A stretch of DNA of 64,000 nucleotides from Candidatus Nitrospira allomarina (GTDB lineage Bacteria > Nitrospirota > Nitrospiria > Nitrospirales > UBA8639). This document shows, in pieces, positions 28,577 to 37,068 of this stretch; the stretch's first letter is position 1, and every line of letters begins with the position of its first letter. Both the position numbers and the translations under genes were made by a program. The stretch lies in the NCBI RefSeq assembly GCF_032050975.1, contig NZ_CP116967.1, positions 3,283,001 to 3,347,000 of the forward strand, read 5' to 3'. A model generated the notes under the pieces. The model was given only the letters and a program-made list of their open reading frames with translations, ran no database searches and was not told where the DNA came from.

Positions 28577-29128
28577 TCAAAGCCCTCCCGGGCGCTTGGC
28601 TTCTTCCTGCTCCAGTTTTTTAAAGGCTTTTTCAGCGTTTTTGCGGACAAAATCCCGAACCTCTTCGTCCAGTTCCTGCGCTTGTTGCAGCGCTTCCTTC
28701 ATCTCCGCAAAAGACAGCTTGGTCAACACATAATATGTGGAAGTCTCGTCGTCCTTGTAACGGTCAATGGGACGAACTCCATTTAGGGTCACAGCCGAAA
28801 AGGTCTTGACCGCCCGTTCTACGTTTTGCTCTTCCGTTGATTTGGTGAAATTCCCCGCAGAGGTTGAAGCGGCATAGTCCTGCATCAAATAGGCGGTATA
28901 GGTACGAAAAGTTTTTGCCAACTCGGCGCGCGCGCGATTTTCAGCAGTTTCCCAAGCGAGCGGTTCATTTTTCACTCCGACGACAGCCCCGACACCATAA
29001 ATAGACTTGGAATCATCGGCATTCATCACACCCGATCCTTCCTGGACCCACTTGGGAGGACCTCCACATGCCACAAGCATGAAAGCGAGAAGAGCACACC
29101 CTCCGATGCGAAGAACAATTCGACGCAT
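28577..29128 (-). CDS. LPP20-family lipoprotein, short
   Basis: A 183-residue lipoprotein. The ATG at 29128, preceded by AAGG, gives the signal MRRIVLRIGGCALLAFMLVAC with a lipobox Cys; an ATG seven codons upstream lacks a ribosome-binding sequence. The LPP20 domain shows PPKWVQEG, YGVGAVVGVKNEPLAWETAENRAR in two blocks, and YYVLTKLSFAEMKEALQQ. The C-terminus is a charged helix (AEKAFKKLEQEEAKR). It is first in the cluster and lies 55 bp before the TTG start of lpoB. Confidence 0.8.
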   Translation of the reverse strand: MRRIVLRIGGCALLAFMLVACGGPPKWVQEGSGVMNADDSKSIYGVGAVVGVKNEPLAWETAENRARAELAKTFRTYTAYLMQDYAASTSAGNFTKSTEEQNVERAVKTFSAVTLNGVRPIDRYKDDETSTYYVLTKLSFAEMKEALQQAQELDEEVRDFVRKNAEKAFKKLEQEEAKRPGGL

Positions 29129-29333
29129 ATCATGGCCTTGTTCATTCATTAGGGTACCCTAACCTTTTTTAAGAAAATTTTTATCAGAGTTTCCTGTCAG
29201 ACGGGCTAAGAAAATGCTAGCATTGGACCTACAACCTGTCAAGAAAATTGAACTTTTTACCATCTCACCCTGCCTCACATCGAATTTCATTCATCATTAT
29301 TCGAGACATGCAGGAAACCAAGGAGGATGTATT

Positions 29334-29504
29334 GTGGCTGATGTAACAATTGAGGATGGCATTATCCGGGTGAAAGAACTCGACATTCAGGATGGAAAAG
29401 CCGCCAAGGCCTTGGCGGAATATCCAGAAGCCAAATGGGCGGAAATCACCAGACGTGCGGTAAAGATTGGCCTGGGCTTTTTAAAAGGAGGGGCAGAGCC
29501 TTGA
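29334..29504 (+). CDS. Small hypothetical protein, 56 residues
   Basis: The GTG at 29334 is preceded by a perfect AAGGAGG seven bases upstream; the frame is open to 29214 but the upstream part is not protein-like. The product is acidic at first (ADVTIEDGIIRVKELDIQDG) and ends in a helix EAKWAEITRRAVKIGLGFL. No family is known. It stands alone, divergent from the LPP20 cluster. Confidence 0.6.
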   Translation: MADVTIEDGIIRVKELDIQDGKAAKALAEYPEAKWAEITRRAVKIGLGFLKGGAEP

Positions 29505-29605
29505 CCTTGTCCTCCATCCTTTTAATAGCCTAGGTGCTTTTTTAGCTCATGATGAATGTCTCAATCGGCCAACACCCCGTGCCCGGGATGTTAACCCAAC
29601 CCGGG

Positions 29606-30043
29606 TTAAAGGTTTGAGGACGAAGAATCAATTCCGGCCTGCTTGGCATGACCGATAAACCTGTTTAATTGATCATCTCCAAGGAAAATGGGTATCTCAA
29701 CCAGGACGGGATACTCGTTTTGAATCAATTCCTGAAAGTGAGCCTGGTAATGAGATGGGACACCTAAAATGGTCCCGAAGGCCTGGACATATTCCCCGTG
29801 CCCTTGGGCGATTTCTTCAAGGAGGACGTCATGGTTGGTCACCACAAAAGCTCGGGCATGTTCGCCATGTTTGACAAGCCCATCTTCCGTCCACCAGGCT
29901 TTGCCGGAGGTGGAGGACAAAAAATTGGTGGCGGTATCCGAAGTGGTATCGAGTGTGGCCTTGAAGGTACAACCGGAAGAAATCCCCAACAGAAAAACTC
30001 CTAATGCCGCAAGACCTTGAAACGTTTTAACGCTTTGTATCAT
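29606..30043 (-). CDS. DUF3015-like lipoprotein
   Basis: A 145-residue protein with signal MIQSVKTFQGLAALGVFLL and lipobox ISSGC (about Cys25). The mature part contains FVVTNHDVLLEEIAQGHGEYVQAFGTIL in two recognisable blocks (NHDVLLEEIAQGHGEY and QAFGTILGV), which resemble the DUF3015 pattern of an Asn-led helix followed by a GxGEY motif. Family function is unknown. A promoter-like sequence lies upstream, and an inverted repeat TTAACCC/GGGTTAA overlaps the stop codon. Confidence 0.6.
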   Translation of the reverse strand: MIQSVKTFQGLAALGVFLLGISSGCTFKATLDTTSDTATNFLSSTSGKAWWTEDGLVKHGEHARAFVVTNHDVLLEEIAQGHGEYVQAFGTILGVPSHYQAHFQELIQNEYPVLVEIPIFLGDDQLNRFIGHAKQAGIDSSSSNL

Positions 30044-30086
30044 GATAGTTCTCCTTGAATGAGTTCATGAGCATGACAGAGACGTC

Positions 30087-30115
30087 ATGAGACTTTACAA
30101 TTGGAGTTTTGTCAA
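30087..30115 (-). promoter_or_regulatory. Possible promoter of the DUF3015-like gene
   Basis: A perfect -35 box TTGACA (30115-30110) is followed after 17 bp by TCTCAT (30092-30087), a weak -10 box. It lies about 45 bp before the start codon. Confidence 0.4.
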
Positions 30116-30218
30116 ATCGAGTGTATCAAAACTTTGACATTTTTCATCATGAAACACAACTCTTGTCTGGTGTGATCTCTAAGCAGGCACAGTACAAACG
30201 GGATTAAAAAAAAACACT

Positions 30219-31775
30219 ATGCTTACACCTGAGGATCATCTTGAGTTAATACGCCGCGGGATTTCCACGTTCCAGGTGGAATCACAACTTCAGCGGTTGC
30301 GTCATGGAGTCCCTCCGATCACCATCATTCGTCCATGCCAGTTGAACGATGGTATTGTCCAACTCCGGCCGGAACACTTCTCCCAATACCAACAACAATT
30401 TGAAGCGGCCCGTCAGGCGGACCGAGTCAGTAAATTTATTCCTGCATCCGGAGCCGCCACCCGGATGTTCAATGACCTCCTCAAATATTTGTCCCAGGAG
30501 GCCTCACCCGAATCCCCTTCAAATCAGACACCCACTCTTCCCCACGCTGTCGATCAGGCTTGGACGCGCTTACAGGATTTCCCGTTTATTCCTGATTTAG
30601 AACAGTATCTCCATGGGCAGGGACAACCCCCTCCAACGGATCAGCATACACATGATATCAATACGATTCTTCAAGCGGTCCTGAAGACACCAGGCCTTGG
30701 CTATGCCGAATTGCCTAAGGCCCTCCTCTCCTTCCATCGCTATCCGGAAGGTCCCCGAACTGCACTCGAAGAACATATTTACGAAGCCATCAGATATCAT
30801 CCCAATCAACTAAATTCAATAAAGATTCATTTGACCGTTTCTCCGCAATATGAACAGGCCATTAAAACCCATTTGCATACCATTCAACAGAGGTTGGGAA
30901 AACAGGGGTGGAAACTTGATTGCACGGTCTCCTTCCAAAAACCGTCGACCGACACCGTCGCTCTGGGCTCTGATAACCAGCCATTTCGTGGCGAAGATGG
31001 CACTCTGGTTTTTCGACCGGGAGGGCATGGTGCGCTATTGGAAAATTTAAATGACCACCAGGGAGACATCGTTTTCATTTCCAATATCGACAACGTCGTC
31101 CCCGATCATTTGAAAGATCCGATTGTCACATGGAGAAAGGCATTGGCAGGCTACCTGGTTGAGCTACAACAACAGGTGTTTCACCATATAGCCCAACTCA
31201 GCTCGCTCCCCGCAGATGCGAAAAGCGTCCATCAGGCGGAAGCCTGTATCCTGCAAGAACTCCTTCTTCCACTTCCCCAGTCGTATCGAGAATTGGCGCT
31301 TCCCGATCAAGCTACATTATTAAAGCAGTATCTAGATCGGCCCATCCGTGTCTGTGGTGTTGTTCCCAATACCGGCGATCCGGGCGGAGGGCCATTTTGG
31401 GTTGCGCATCCCGAGGACGCCCCGTCCAGGCAAATCGTCGAGCAATCCCAAGTCAATCCCGATTCTGAAGCCCAACAAAAACTCTTTGCCTCCGGAACAC
31501 ATTTCAATCCGGTTGATCTGGTCTGCGGAGTTCGTGATTTTCAAGGTAATCCTTTTAACCTCCTGGAGTACGTCGATCCCGGAACCGGCTTCATCGGCAT
31601 GAAATCCTACCAGGGTCGTCCCCTCAAAGCCCTGGAATGGCCAGGCTTGTGGAATGGAGGAATGGCCCATTGGATTACCATCTTCGTAGAAATTCCCCGC
31701 GCCAATTTTAATCCCGTCAAAACCTTCCTTGATTGGCTTCACCCCGCCCATCAACCTCAGACAAACCAGCCGTAA
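30219..31775 (+). CDS. DUF4301 domain protein
   Basis: A 518-residue cytoplasmic protein of the DUF4301 family, best known from Bacteroidetes. The signature KFIPASGAATRMFNDLLKY is at about residues 66-84, with FRGEDGTLVFRPGGHGALLENL near 265-287, FISNIDNVVPDHLK, GGPFWVAHP and LVCGVRDFQGNPFNLLEYVD toward the C-terminus. The GAATRMF and RPGGHGALL blocks look like those of nucleotide-sugar or nucleotidyl transferases, but this is only a resemblance. It is 174 bp upstream of a pyrophosphatase gene on the same strand, which would suit an enzyme releasing pyrophosphate. No clear Shine-Dalgarno sequence is seen. Confidence 0.82.
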   Translation: MLTPEDHLELIRRGISTFQVESQLQRLRHGVPPITIIRPCQLNDGIVQLRPEHFSQYQQQFEAARQADRVSKFIPASGAATRMFNDLLKYLSQEASPESPSNQTPTLPHAVDQAWTRLQDFPFIPDLEQYLHGQGQPPPTDQHTHDINTILQAVLKTPGLGYAELPKALLSFHRYPEGPRTALEEHIYEAIRYHPNQLNSIKIHLTVSPQYEQAIKTHLHTIQQRLGKQGWKLDCTVSFQKPSTDTVALGSDNQPFRGEDGTLVFRPGGHGALLENLNDHQGDIVFISNIDNVVPDHLKDPIVTWRKALAGYLVELQQQVFHHIAQLSSLPADAKSVHQAEACILQELLLPLPQSYRELALPDQATLLKQYLDRPIRVCGVVPNTGDPGGGPFWVAHPEDAPSRQIVEQSQVNPDSEAQQKLFASGTHFNPVDLVCGVRDFQGNPFNLLEYVDPGTGFIGMKSYQGRPLKALEWPGLWNGGMAHWITIFVEIPRANFNPVKTFLDWLHPAHQPQTNQP

Positions 31776-31949
31776 CTCTGCTCCCGATAGGGTACCCGTC
31801 TGTTTTGTTTTTCTTGGTTCCTGTTCAATCCTTAACTGCACCTCCCCGGCAGGGGTGGCCGGTTAAGATGAAGCAGGTTCAGACCGAAACCTAGTGGAAG
31901 TCATTGCGCCTTTACCGGACTCACTCATCCCAAACCTGGAAAAATTTTC

Positions 31950-32639
31950 ATGAACGAACAGGAATTTTTCTCCCCTTGGCAAAATTTTGGATTCCCCTGC
32001 AAATCCCATCCGTGGCACGGTGTCGAAATAGGAGAAGAGGCACCACTCACCGTCACGGTCTATGTCGAAATTGTGCCCACGGACACGGTCAAATATGAAT
32101 TGGATAAAAAGTCCGGCCATTTACGAGTGGACCGGCCCCAGCGCTATTCCAATGTGTGCCCCACGCTGTATGGACTAATTCCTCAAACTTACTGCGGGCA
32201 ATCTGTCGCAGCACTCAGTGCCGAATGTACCAATCGGCCTGGCCTCGTCGGTGATCTGGATCCATTAGACATTTGCGTTCTGACTGAGAAAAGCATTATC
32301 CATGGAGATGTTTTGCTCCAAGCCATTCCGATTGGTGGCTTGCGTATGATCGATGGGGATGAAGCCGATGATAAAATTGTGGCCGTCCTCAAGGGTGATG
32401 CGCTCCATGAACAATGGACAGATATCAAAGCCTGTCCGGTCCACTTTGTGGAACGGCTCATGCATTACTTCCTGACTTACAAAGATGCTCCCGGCTCCCA
32501 AAAAAAGAATTGCGAAATTACACATGTGTATGGCCGCGAAGAAGCCCATGAGGTCATTCGCCGGAGTCAACAGGATTACGCTGCGAAATATGGACATCTC
32601 CAAGCCCAACTCGCCAAACCCCGCCATGCACTTAATTAA
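31950..32639 (+). CDS. ppa: Inorganic pyrophosphatase, family I
   Basis: Hydrolyses pyrophosphate to phosphate with Mg2+, pulling biosynthetic reactions forward. The 229-residue soluble protein shows the family I order: EIVPTDTVKYELDKKSGHLRVDR, YGLIPQTYC, GDLDPLDICVLTE with the metal-binding aspartates, and DEADDKIVAVLKGD. It is longer than the E. coli enzyme by about 50 residues, mostly at the C-terminus (HVYGREEAHEVIRRSQQDYAAKYG). It follows the DUF4301 gene and precedes acs, which also releases pyrophosphate, so a metabolic fit is plausible. Confidence 0.9.
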   Translation: MNEQEFFSPWQNFGFPCKSHPWHGVEIGEEAPLTVTVYVEIVPTDTVKYELDKKSGHLRVDRPQRYSNVCPTLYGLIPQTYCGQSVAALSAECTNRPGLVGDLDPLDICVLTEKSIIHGDVLLQAIPIGGLRMIDGDEADDKIVAVLKGDALHEQWTDIKACPVHFVERLMHYFLTYKDAPGSQKKNCEITHVYGREEAHEVIRRSQQDYAAKYGHLQAQLAKPRHALN

Positions 32640-32895
32640 AAAAATCCATCTGAACTCCTCTCATCCATCTCAATGCCATTTTAAATAAAAGTCCCAACCG
32701 CCCTGCGGTCAGAGACGATTCTCCTATTCATAGCCTCCAAACCCTTTTCAATGCTCACCACTTTTTCACGGTCTTTAATCCCTGCCCTCTTGAAGCAACG
32801 AGCCAAGGACAGCATAATGGGCTTATCAGCATTCTCGCTGAGAAAACAGGTCCTTGATGGTGTCCCAAGTGCGTAACTAAGGAGGAACAAACCTG

Positions 32896-34782
32896 ATGAG
32901 TGAAAATATTGAAACACTGCAACGATCAACCCGGGTTATTCCTCCCTCACCCGACGTCACCGCTAACGCCCATATTCAAGATTATGAAAGCGCCTACAAG
33001 CAGTCCATTGCGAATCCTGAAAAATTCTGGGACGGCATTGCCAAGGAACTCCACTGGTTTTCCCCCTGGAATAAAGTCCTGGAGTGGAACTATCCCTGGG
33101 CCAAATGGTTCGTGGGAGGTACCTGCAATATTGCCTATAACTGTCTCGATCGCCATGTCCAAACCTGGCGAAAAAACAAAGTGGCCGTCATCTGGGTCGG
33201 AGAAGAAGGCCAGGAACGAATTCTGACTTATGGCGAGTTATACCGGCAGGTCAACAAGTGCGCCAATGCCCTCAAAAGCCTGGGCCTCAACAAGGGCGAC
33301 CGGGTGACCATCTATCTTCCGAAAATCCCCGAGCAAATTGTGGCCATGCTGGCCTGCGCTCGCATCGGAGTGATCCATACGGTGGTGTATTCGGGTTTTA
33401 GTGCCACAGCATTAGCGGCTCGCATAGAGGCATGCGAAGCGCGGGTGGTCATCACCGCGGATGTGGGGTATGACCGCAGTCGGAAAATTCCCCTCAAACC
33501 GGTCGTCGATGAAGCCGTTGCCAAATGCCCGACCGTGGAAAAAGTCATCGTGGTTCAGCGGGAACAATCAGCCTCCCCTCTACAAGCCCCGAAAGAATTG
33601 GATTGGGAAGCCTGGCTCAAAGACCAATCTCCAAAATGTGATGCCGAACAGCTTGATTCCGAAACTCCGCTCTACATTCTCTATACCTCAGGAACCACGG
33701 GGAAACCTAAAGGGGTCGTTCACGCTCATGGCGGCTATATGGTGGGCACTTACATCACGACCAAATATGTCTTCGACCTTAAAGACGAAGATGTCTATTT
33801 TTGTGTGGCGGATCCGGGGTGGGTCACCGGCCATAGTTATATCGTCTATGGACCGCTCTTAAACGGAGCCACGATTTTAACGGCAGAAGGCAAACCCGAT
33901 TATCCCAATCCCGGGCGCTGGTGGGATCTCATTGAACGCTATGGCGTCTCGATTTTCTATACCACTCCAACGGCCATTCGGCTGCTCATGAAATTTGGAG
34001 AAGACTGGCCGAAAAAATACGACCTCTCCTCCCTCAAGATTTTAGGGTCGGTGGGTGAACCGATCAATCCGGAAGCTTGGGAATGGTTCCATCGGGTGAC
34101 CGGTGGAACCAAACCCATCATGGATACCTGGTGGCAGACGGAAACCGGCATGATCATGGTCACACCCCTCCCCTGCGTTCCGCTCAAACCAGGCTCTGCC
34201 ACCCGTGGGTTTCTAGGCATCGAAGCGGATGTCATGGACCGCAAAGGCAACACGGTGGAGCATGGGGGTGGTTTTGCCGTCATTAAAAAACCCTGGCCAT
34301 CGATGATGCGTACCATCTATAACGAGCCGGACCGCTATCTCCTGTATTGGAATACCATCCCCGGTGTCTACACCGCCGGCGACGTCTGCCATAAAGATGA
34401 AGATGGCTACCTGTGGTTTATGGGCCGGGCGGATGATGTCGTGAAAGTCGCCGGGAACCGGATCGGTACCGCAGAAGTCGAAAGCGCCCTCGTCAGCCAT
34501 GAAGCGGTGGTGGAAGCCGCCGTTATCGGCAAACCGCATCCGACCGCCGGAGAACAAATCAAAGCCTTTGTCATCCTTAAGCAAGGGCAGCAGGAAACGC
34601 CCGATCTCATCAAAAGCTTGCAGGATCATGTTTTAGGGGAATTAGGCAAGATCGCCGTCCCCCGGGAAATTGAAATTGTCCCGTCGCTTCCCAAAACCCG
34701 TTCCGGGAAAATCATGCGCCGCGTCCTAAAGGCCAAGGAGCTCGGACAGGATCCCGGAGACATCTCAACACTCGAGGAGTAA
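32896..34782 (+). CDS. acs: Acetyl-coenzyme A synthetase
   Basis: Acs activates acetate to acetyl-CoA through acetyl-AMP. The 628-residue protein has YTSGTTGKPKGVVHAHGG (ATP loop), WWQTETGMIMVTPLP, the hinge FMGRADDVVKVAGNRIGTAE and the C-terminal PKTRSGKIMRRVLKAKE whose Lys is the usual acetylation target. AAGGAGG lies before the ATG at 32896. Two decayed copies of its 3' end lie 8-10 kb downstream on the same strand (42785-42848 and 44381-44706). The gene faces the convergent hyp cluster. Confidence 0.96.
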   Translation: MSENIETLQRSTRVIPPSPDVTANAHIQDYESAYKQSIANPEKFWDGIAKELHWFSPWNKVLEWNYPWAKWFVGGTCNIAYNCLDRHVQTWRKNKVAVIWVGEEGQERILTYGELYRQVNKCANALKSLGLNKGDRVTIYLPKIPEQIVAMLACARIGVIHTVVYSGFSATALAARIEACEARVVITADVGYDRSRKIPLKPVVDEAVAKCPTVEKVIVVQREQSASPLQAPKELDWEAWLKDQSPKCDAEQLDSETPLYILYTSGTTGKPKGVVHAHGGYMVGTYITTKYVFDLKDEDVYFCVADPGWVTGHSYIVYGPLLNGATILTAEGKPDYPNPGRWWDLIERYGVSIFYTTPTAIRLLMKFGEDWPKKYDLSSLKILGSVGEPINPEAWEWFHRVTGGTKPIMDTWWQTETGMIMVTPLPCVPLKPGSATRGFLGIEADVMDRKGNTVEHGGGFAVIKKPWPSMMRTIYNEPDRYLLYWNTIPGVYTAGDVCHKDEDGYLWFMGRADDVVKVAGNRIGTAEVESALVSHEAVVEAAVIGKPHPTAGEQIKAFVILKQGQQETPDLIKSLQDHVLGELGKIAVPREIEIVPSLPKTRSGKIMRRVLKAKELGQDPGDISTLEE

Positions 34783-34819
34783 ATTCTGATTACGGATTGC
34801 GTATTCTTAGATTAAATCC

Positions 34820-34845
34820 TTTTACCTGAGCCCGCTGAAGCTCAC
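34820..34845. repeat. Possible relic of the hypB P-loop region
   Basis: The sequence at 34820-34845 matches the segment of hypB at 35861-35885 (its P-loop codons) at 23 of 25 positions with one inserted base, including a 15-base identical core. Located just beyond the decayed permease gene, it may be left over from a rearrangement. A chance match cannot be excluded. Confidence 0.35.
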
Positions 34846-34909
34846 AAAAAAATTGAACCTACGGTCAGGAGAGAATAATGTCCGATTTTTGGGAGGGAAC
34901 GAAATGTTA

Positions 34910-35320
34910 AATCAGGAGGCTGGAGCCTGTCGTGTAAATCAGCATCAGCCCAAGGACAATCGTGAGCGCGGCGATGGAGACCTGCAGCCCGTTGTGAAGC
35001 CAACTTATGGTGAACATGAATATGAATGCGACCTGGTATGATTTTCCGTAACCCATCGCTTCCCAGCCCTGCCAGCATCACCCCCACGGCCAATTACAGC
35101 CAGTTGGCGAGTCGTTCCGGAACCGTAGCTTCCAGGAGGAATACCATCGAGCCAAACAACAGAAGAGTGATTGTATGCCCTAGCCCCAGGTCAATCCCTG
35201 CTTAAGCGTGTTCGCCACCGAATAGTTTTTGGTCGGGAGTGTGGAGACCGCCGCCGCGTGATCGGCCTCGATCGCATGTCCCATTCCCACCAGAAACCCG
35301 AGCCCCAATACACTGACCAT
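34910..35320 (-). pseudogene. Decayed nickel permease gene (UreH/NicO-like)
   Basis: From ATG 35320 the minus strand encodes GLGFLVGMGHAIEADHAAAV, containing the HxxxADH nickel-binding motif of the NiCoT/UreH-type transporters, continuing to QGLTWG. There a lost G puts TAG in frame; the next frame continues LGHTITLLLFGSMVFLLE and ANWL, meets a TAA, then LAVGVMLAGLGSDGLRKI and HIHVHH; a further shift and apparent internal deletion lead to WLHNGLQVSIAALTIVLG and LMLIYTTGSSLLI before TAA near 34910. Family members are about 200-300 residues, so at least three lesions and missing sequence make this nonfunctional. It directly follows hypB, which it overlaps, and would have supplied nickel for hydrogenase. 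Confidence 0.85.
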
Positions 35321-36173
35321 TAGCGAACACCTGCCGGTTTGAAGCGTTGATCTGTGCAGTCACCCAGTCATACCAGTGATGAAGACCCTTGCCAGTCGTG
35401 GCCGAAACCTGAAACACCTGAAGATTAGGATTCACCTTATGAGCAAATTCCAGGCATGTTGCGACATCAAAGGTGAGATGAGGCAAAAGGTCGATTTTAT
35501 TCAGGATCATGACGCTGGCATGTTGAAACATGTGCGGATACTTTAACGGCTTGTCTTCCCCTTCTGTGACGGAAAGAACCACGACTTTTGCCTGTTCCCC
35601 TAAATCAAATAATGCAGGACAGACCAGATTGCCGACATTTTCAATCAATACGAGTGAATTGGATGGAGGCTGCAGCGATTCCAGGCCTCGTGCCAACATG
35701 TCGGCTTCTAAATGGCACCCGGCTCCGGTATTAATTTGTATGACCGGGCACCCCGCTTTTCGTATGCGCTCGGCATCAAATTGGGTTTCCTGGTCCCCCT
35801 CGATCACCGAAATGGGCATGGCATCTTTCAAATCATGAATCGTGCGTTCGAGTAGGGTCGTTTTACCTGAGCCCGGCGAACTCACGAGATTGAGGGCCAC
35901 AATATTTCTGCCGAGAAACCATCCACGATTTCGTTCAGCCAGGCGATCATTTTTCGCTAAAATGGCTTGTTCCAGGTGAACCGTGGTTTCGTGTTCCTGT
36001 TGATGGTCATGGTGAGTATCAAGCTCATGCTCGTGATGGTGGTGCCCATGATCATGGGCATTATGGGAATGAGAGTGATCGGAATGAGAATGGATGGTTT
36101 TATCGGTATGCCCGGCTTGCAAGTTTGTCACTCTTGGATTGGCTGAATCAGAGCATCCGCAGGTCGTACACAT
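35202..36173 (-). CDS. hypB: Hydrogenase nickel incorporation GTPase HypB
   Basis: HypB is a GTPase that, with HypA, inserts nickel into the NiFe-hydrogenase large subunit. Start is ATG 36173, overlapping the hypA stop in TGATG; it gives the N-terminus MCTTCGCSD with the CxxCGC nickel site. A His-rich stretch follows (about 18 His in residues 22-66), then the P-loop SSPGSGKTTLLER, SVIEGDQETQFDAERI, NTGAGCHLEADM, ENVGNLVCPALFD and NKIDLLPHL. The last 40 or so residues (after WYDWVTAQINASN) are not HypB-like; they are read out of frame from the permease pseudogene, suggesting that the original stop codon near 35323 was lost by an indel. Confidence 0.92.
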   Translation of the reverse strand: MCTTCGCSDSANPRVTNLQAGHTDKTIHSHSDHSHSHNAHDHGHHHHEHELDTHHDHQQEHETTVHLEQAILAKNDRLAERNRGWFLGRNIVALNLVSSPGSGKTTLLERTIHDLKDAMPISVIEGDQETQFDAERIRKAGCPVIQINTGAGCHLEADMLARGLESLQPPSNSLVLIENVGNLVCPALFDLGEQAKVVVLSVTEGEDKPLKYPHMFQHASVMILNKIDLLPHLTFDVATCLEFAHKVNPNLQVFQVSATTGKGLHHWYDWVTAQINASNRQVFANGQCIGARVSGGNGTCDRGRSRGGGLHTPDQKLFGGEHA

Positions 36174-36502
36174 CAGGCTGTCACCATGTGTTTCACAAGC
36201 AGTTCCTCTCCCGTGAGCCGCGTGATGTCGACAGAACCACACGGACATCGGTCATAGAGTTGCTCGAGTTCAAAATGCGTTCCACAGGTTCGGCATTCAG
36301 CTGTTCCCGGAATTTCAAGGATCTCCAAATCAGCGCCTTCCACCACGGTTCCTTGACTGACAATGTCGAAACAAAACCGGATGGCTTCGGGCAATACCGC
36401 ACTGAGTTTACCGATGGCGATCGTCACGCGCCTCACCGGTTCTCCACCGGCCTTTTTTGTGACAATGGACACAATATTTCGAGTGATCCCTAATTCGTGC
36501 AT
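36173..36502 (-). CDS. hypA: Hydrogenase nickel metallochaperone HypA
   Basis: HypA delivers nickel to the hydrogenase precursor together with HypB. The 109-residue length is typical. The N-terminal MHEL motif (nickel site with His2) is intact, and the zinc site has CRTCGTHF and CPCGS. It overlaps the preceding FmdE-like gene by 13 bp and hypB by one base, so translation is coupled through the three genes. Confidence 0.95.
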   Translation of the reverse strand: MHELGITRNIVSIVTKKAGGEPVRRVTIAIGKLSAVLPEAIRFCFDIVSQGTVVEGADLEILEIPGTAECRTCGTHFELEQLYDRCPCGSVDITRLTGEELLVKHMVTA

Positions 36503-37056
36503 GCGAACCGGTCCAGAACAGTGGATTTTCCACTGGCGGTCAGGTCAAAAGGAGCCGTGAAGGGTTCATCCCACAGCCGCTCCGTGAGATCGGCTTTTAG
36601 TTTTTCGAGATTGAGAGAGTCTGAAGGCGTTTCCCGGTCCGATCCCACCCGCTCCAGGAGTTCGAAAAATTGTGCAGGGACAAATCCCTTTTTGAGTTCC
36701 ACGTCAACCGTTCGATCGTGATGGGTGACCCACCAACGGAATTGCATTGGCTGATTGCATACAGCAGGTTGGTGAGGATCGAGTAATTGAAACCGCTTTC
36801 GACTCACACACCGTGTCACAAACTCGATGGCATCACGGACACCAGGACCCGGATGGGCGCTGACAACGAATAAACCCTTTCGATCCCATAATTGCTCATG
36901 AGACAGAGCCCAACCCGCCGCTTGCATGGCGCGATACCCGACGCTGGCTCCCCACACTGCATCGCCCTGATGAAACGCAAGAAGCCCCGCATAGGTCAAC
37001 CGTTGGAGTTTCCCGTCTTCAAGGATTTCCAGTATTTCAGAAGTCAATAATTTCAT
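36490..37056 (-). CDS. FmdE-like hypothetical protein in hyp cluster
   Basis: A 188-residue soluble protein. The segment LLAFHQGDAVWGASVGYRAM (about 25-44) and VVSAHPGPGVRDAIEFVTRC resemble the FmdE (formylmethanofuran dehydrogenase subunit E-like) pattern of a FHGH-type motif with a following substrate pocket, though the zinc finger typical of FmdE is not seen. The second half has RWWVTHHDRTVDVELKKGFVPAQFF. It lies between hypE and hypA, overlapping hypA, so it is part of the maturation operon; a role in hydrogenase assembly or metal handling is a guess from context. Confidence 0.6.
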   Translation of the reverse strand: MKLLTSEILEILEDGKLQRLTYAGLLAFHQGDAVWGASVGYRAMQAAGWALSHEQLWDRKGLFVVSAHPGPGVRDAIEFVTRCVSRKRFQLLDPHQPAVCNQPMQFRWWVTHHDRTVDVELKKGFVPAQFFELLERVGSDRETPSDSLNLEKLKADLTERLWDEPFTAPFDLTASGKSTVLDRFACTN

Positions 37057-37068
37057 GACTATTCTTTT

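Noticed and set aside
29591-29609. Inverted repeat TTAACCC/GGGTTAA as terminator
   Set aside because: The hairpin overlaps the stop codon of the DUF3015-like gene and no U-tract follows on either strand.
31780-31870. Terminators between the DUF4301 and pyrophosphatase genes
   Set aside because: A GGGTACCC palindrome and a CCTCCCC/GGGGTGG repeat occur, but stems are short or mismatched and T-runs are interrupted.
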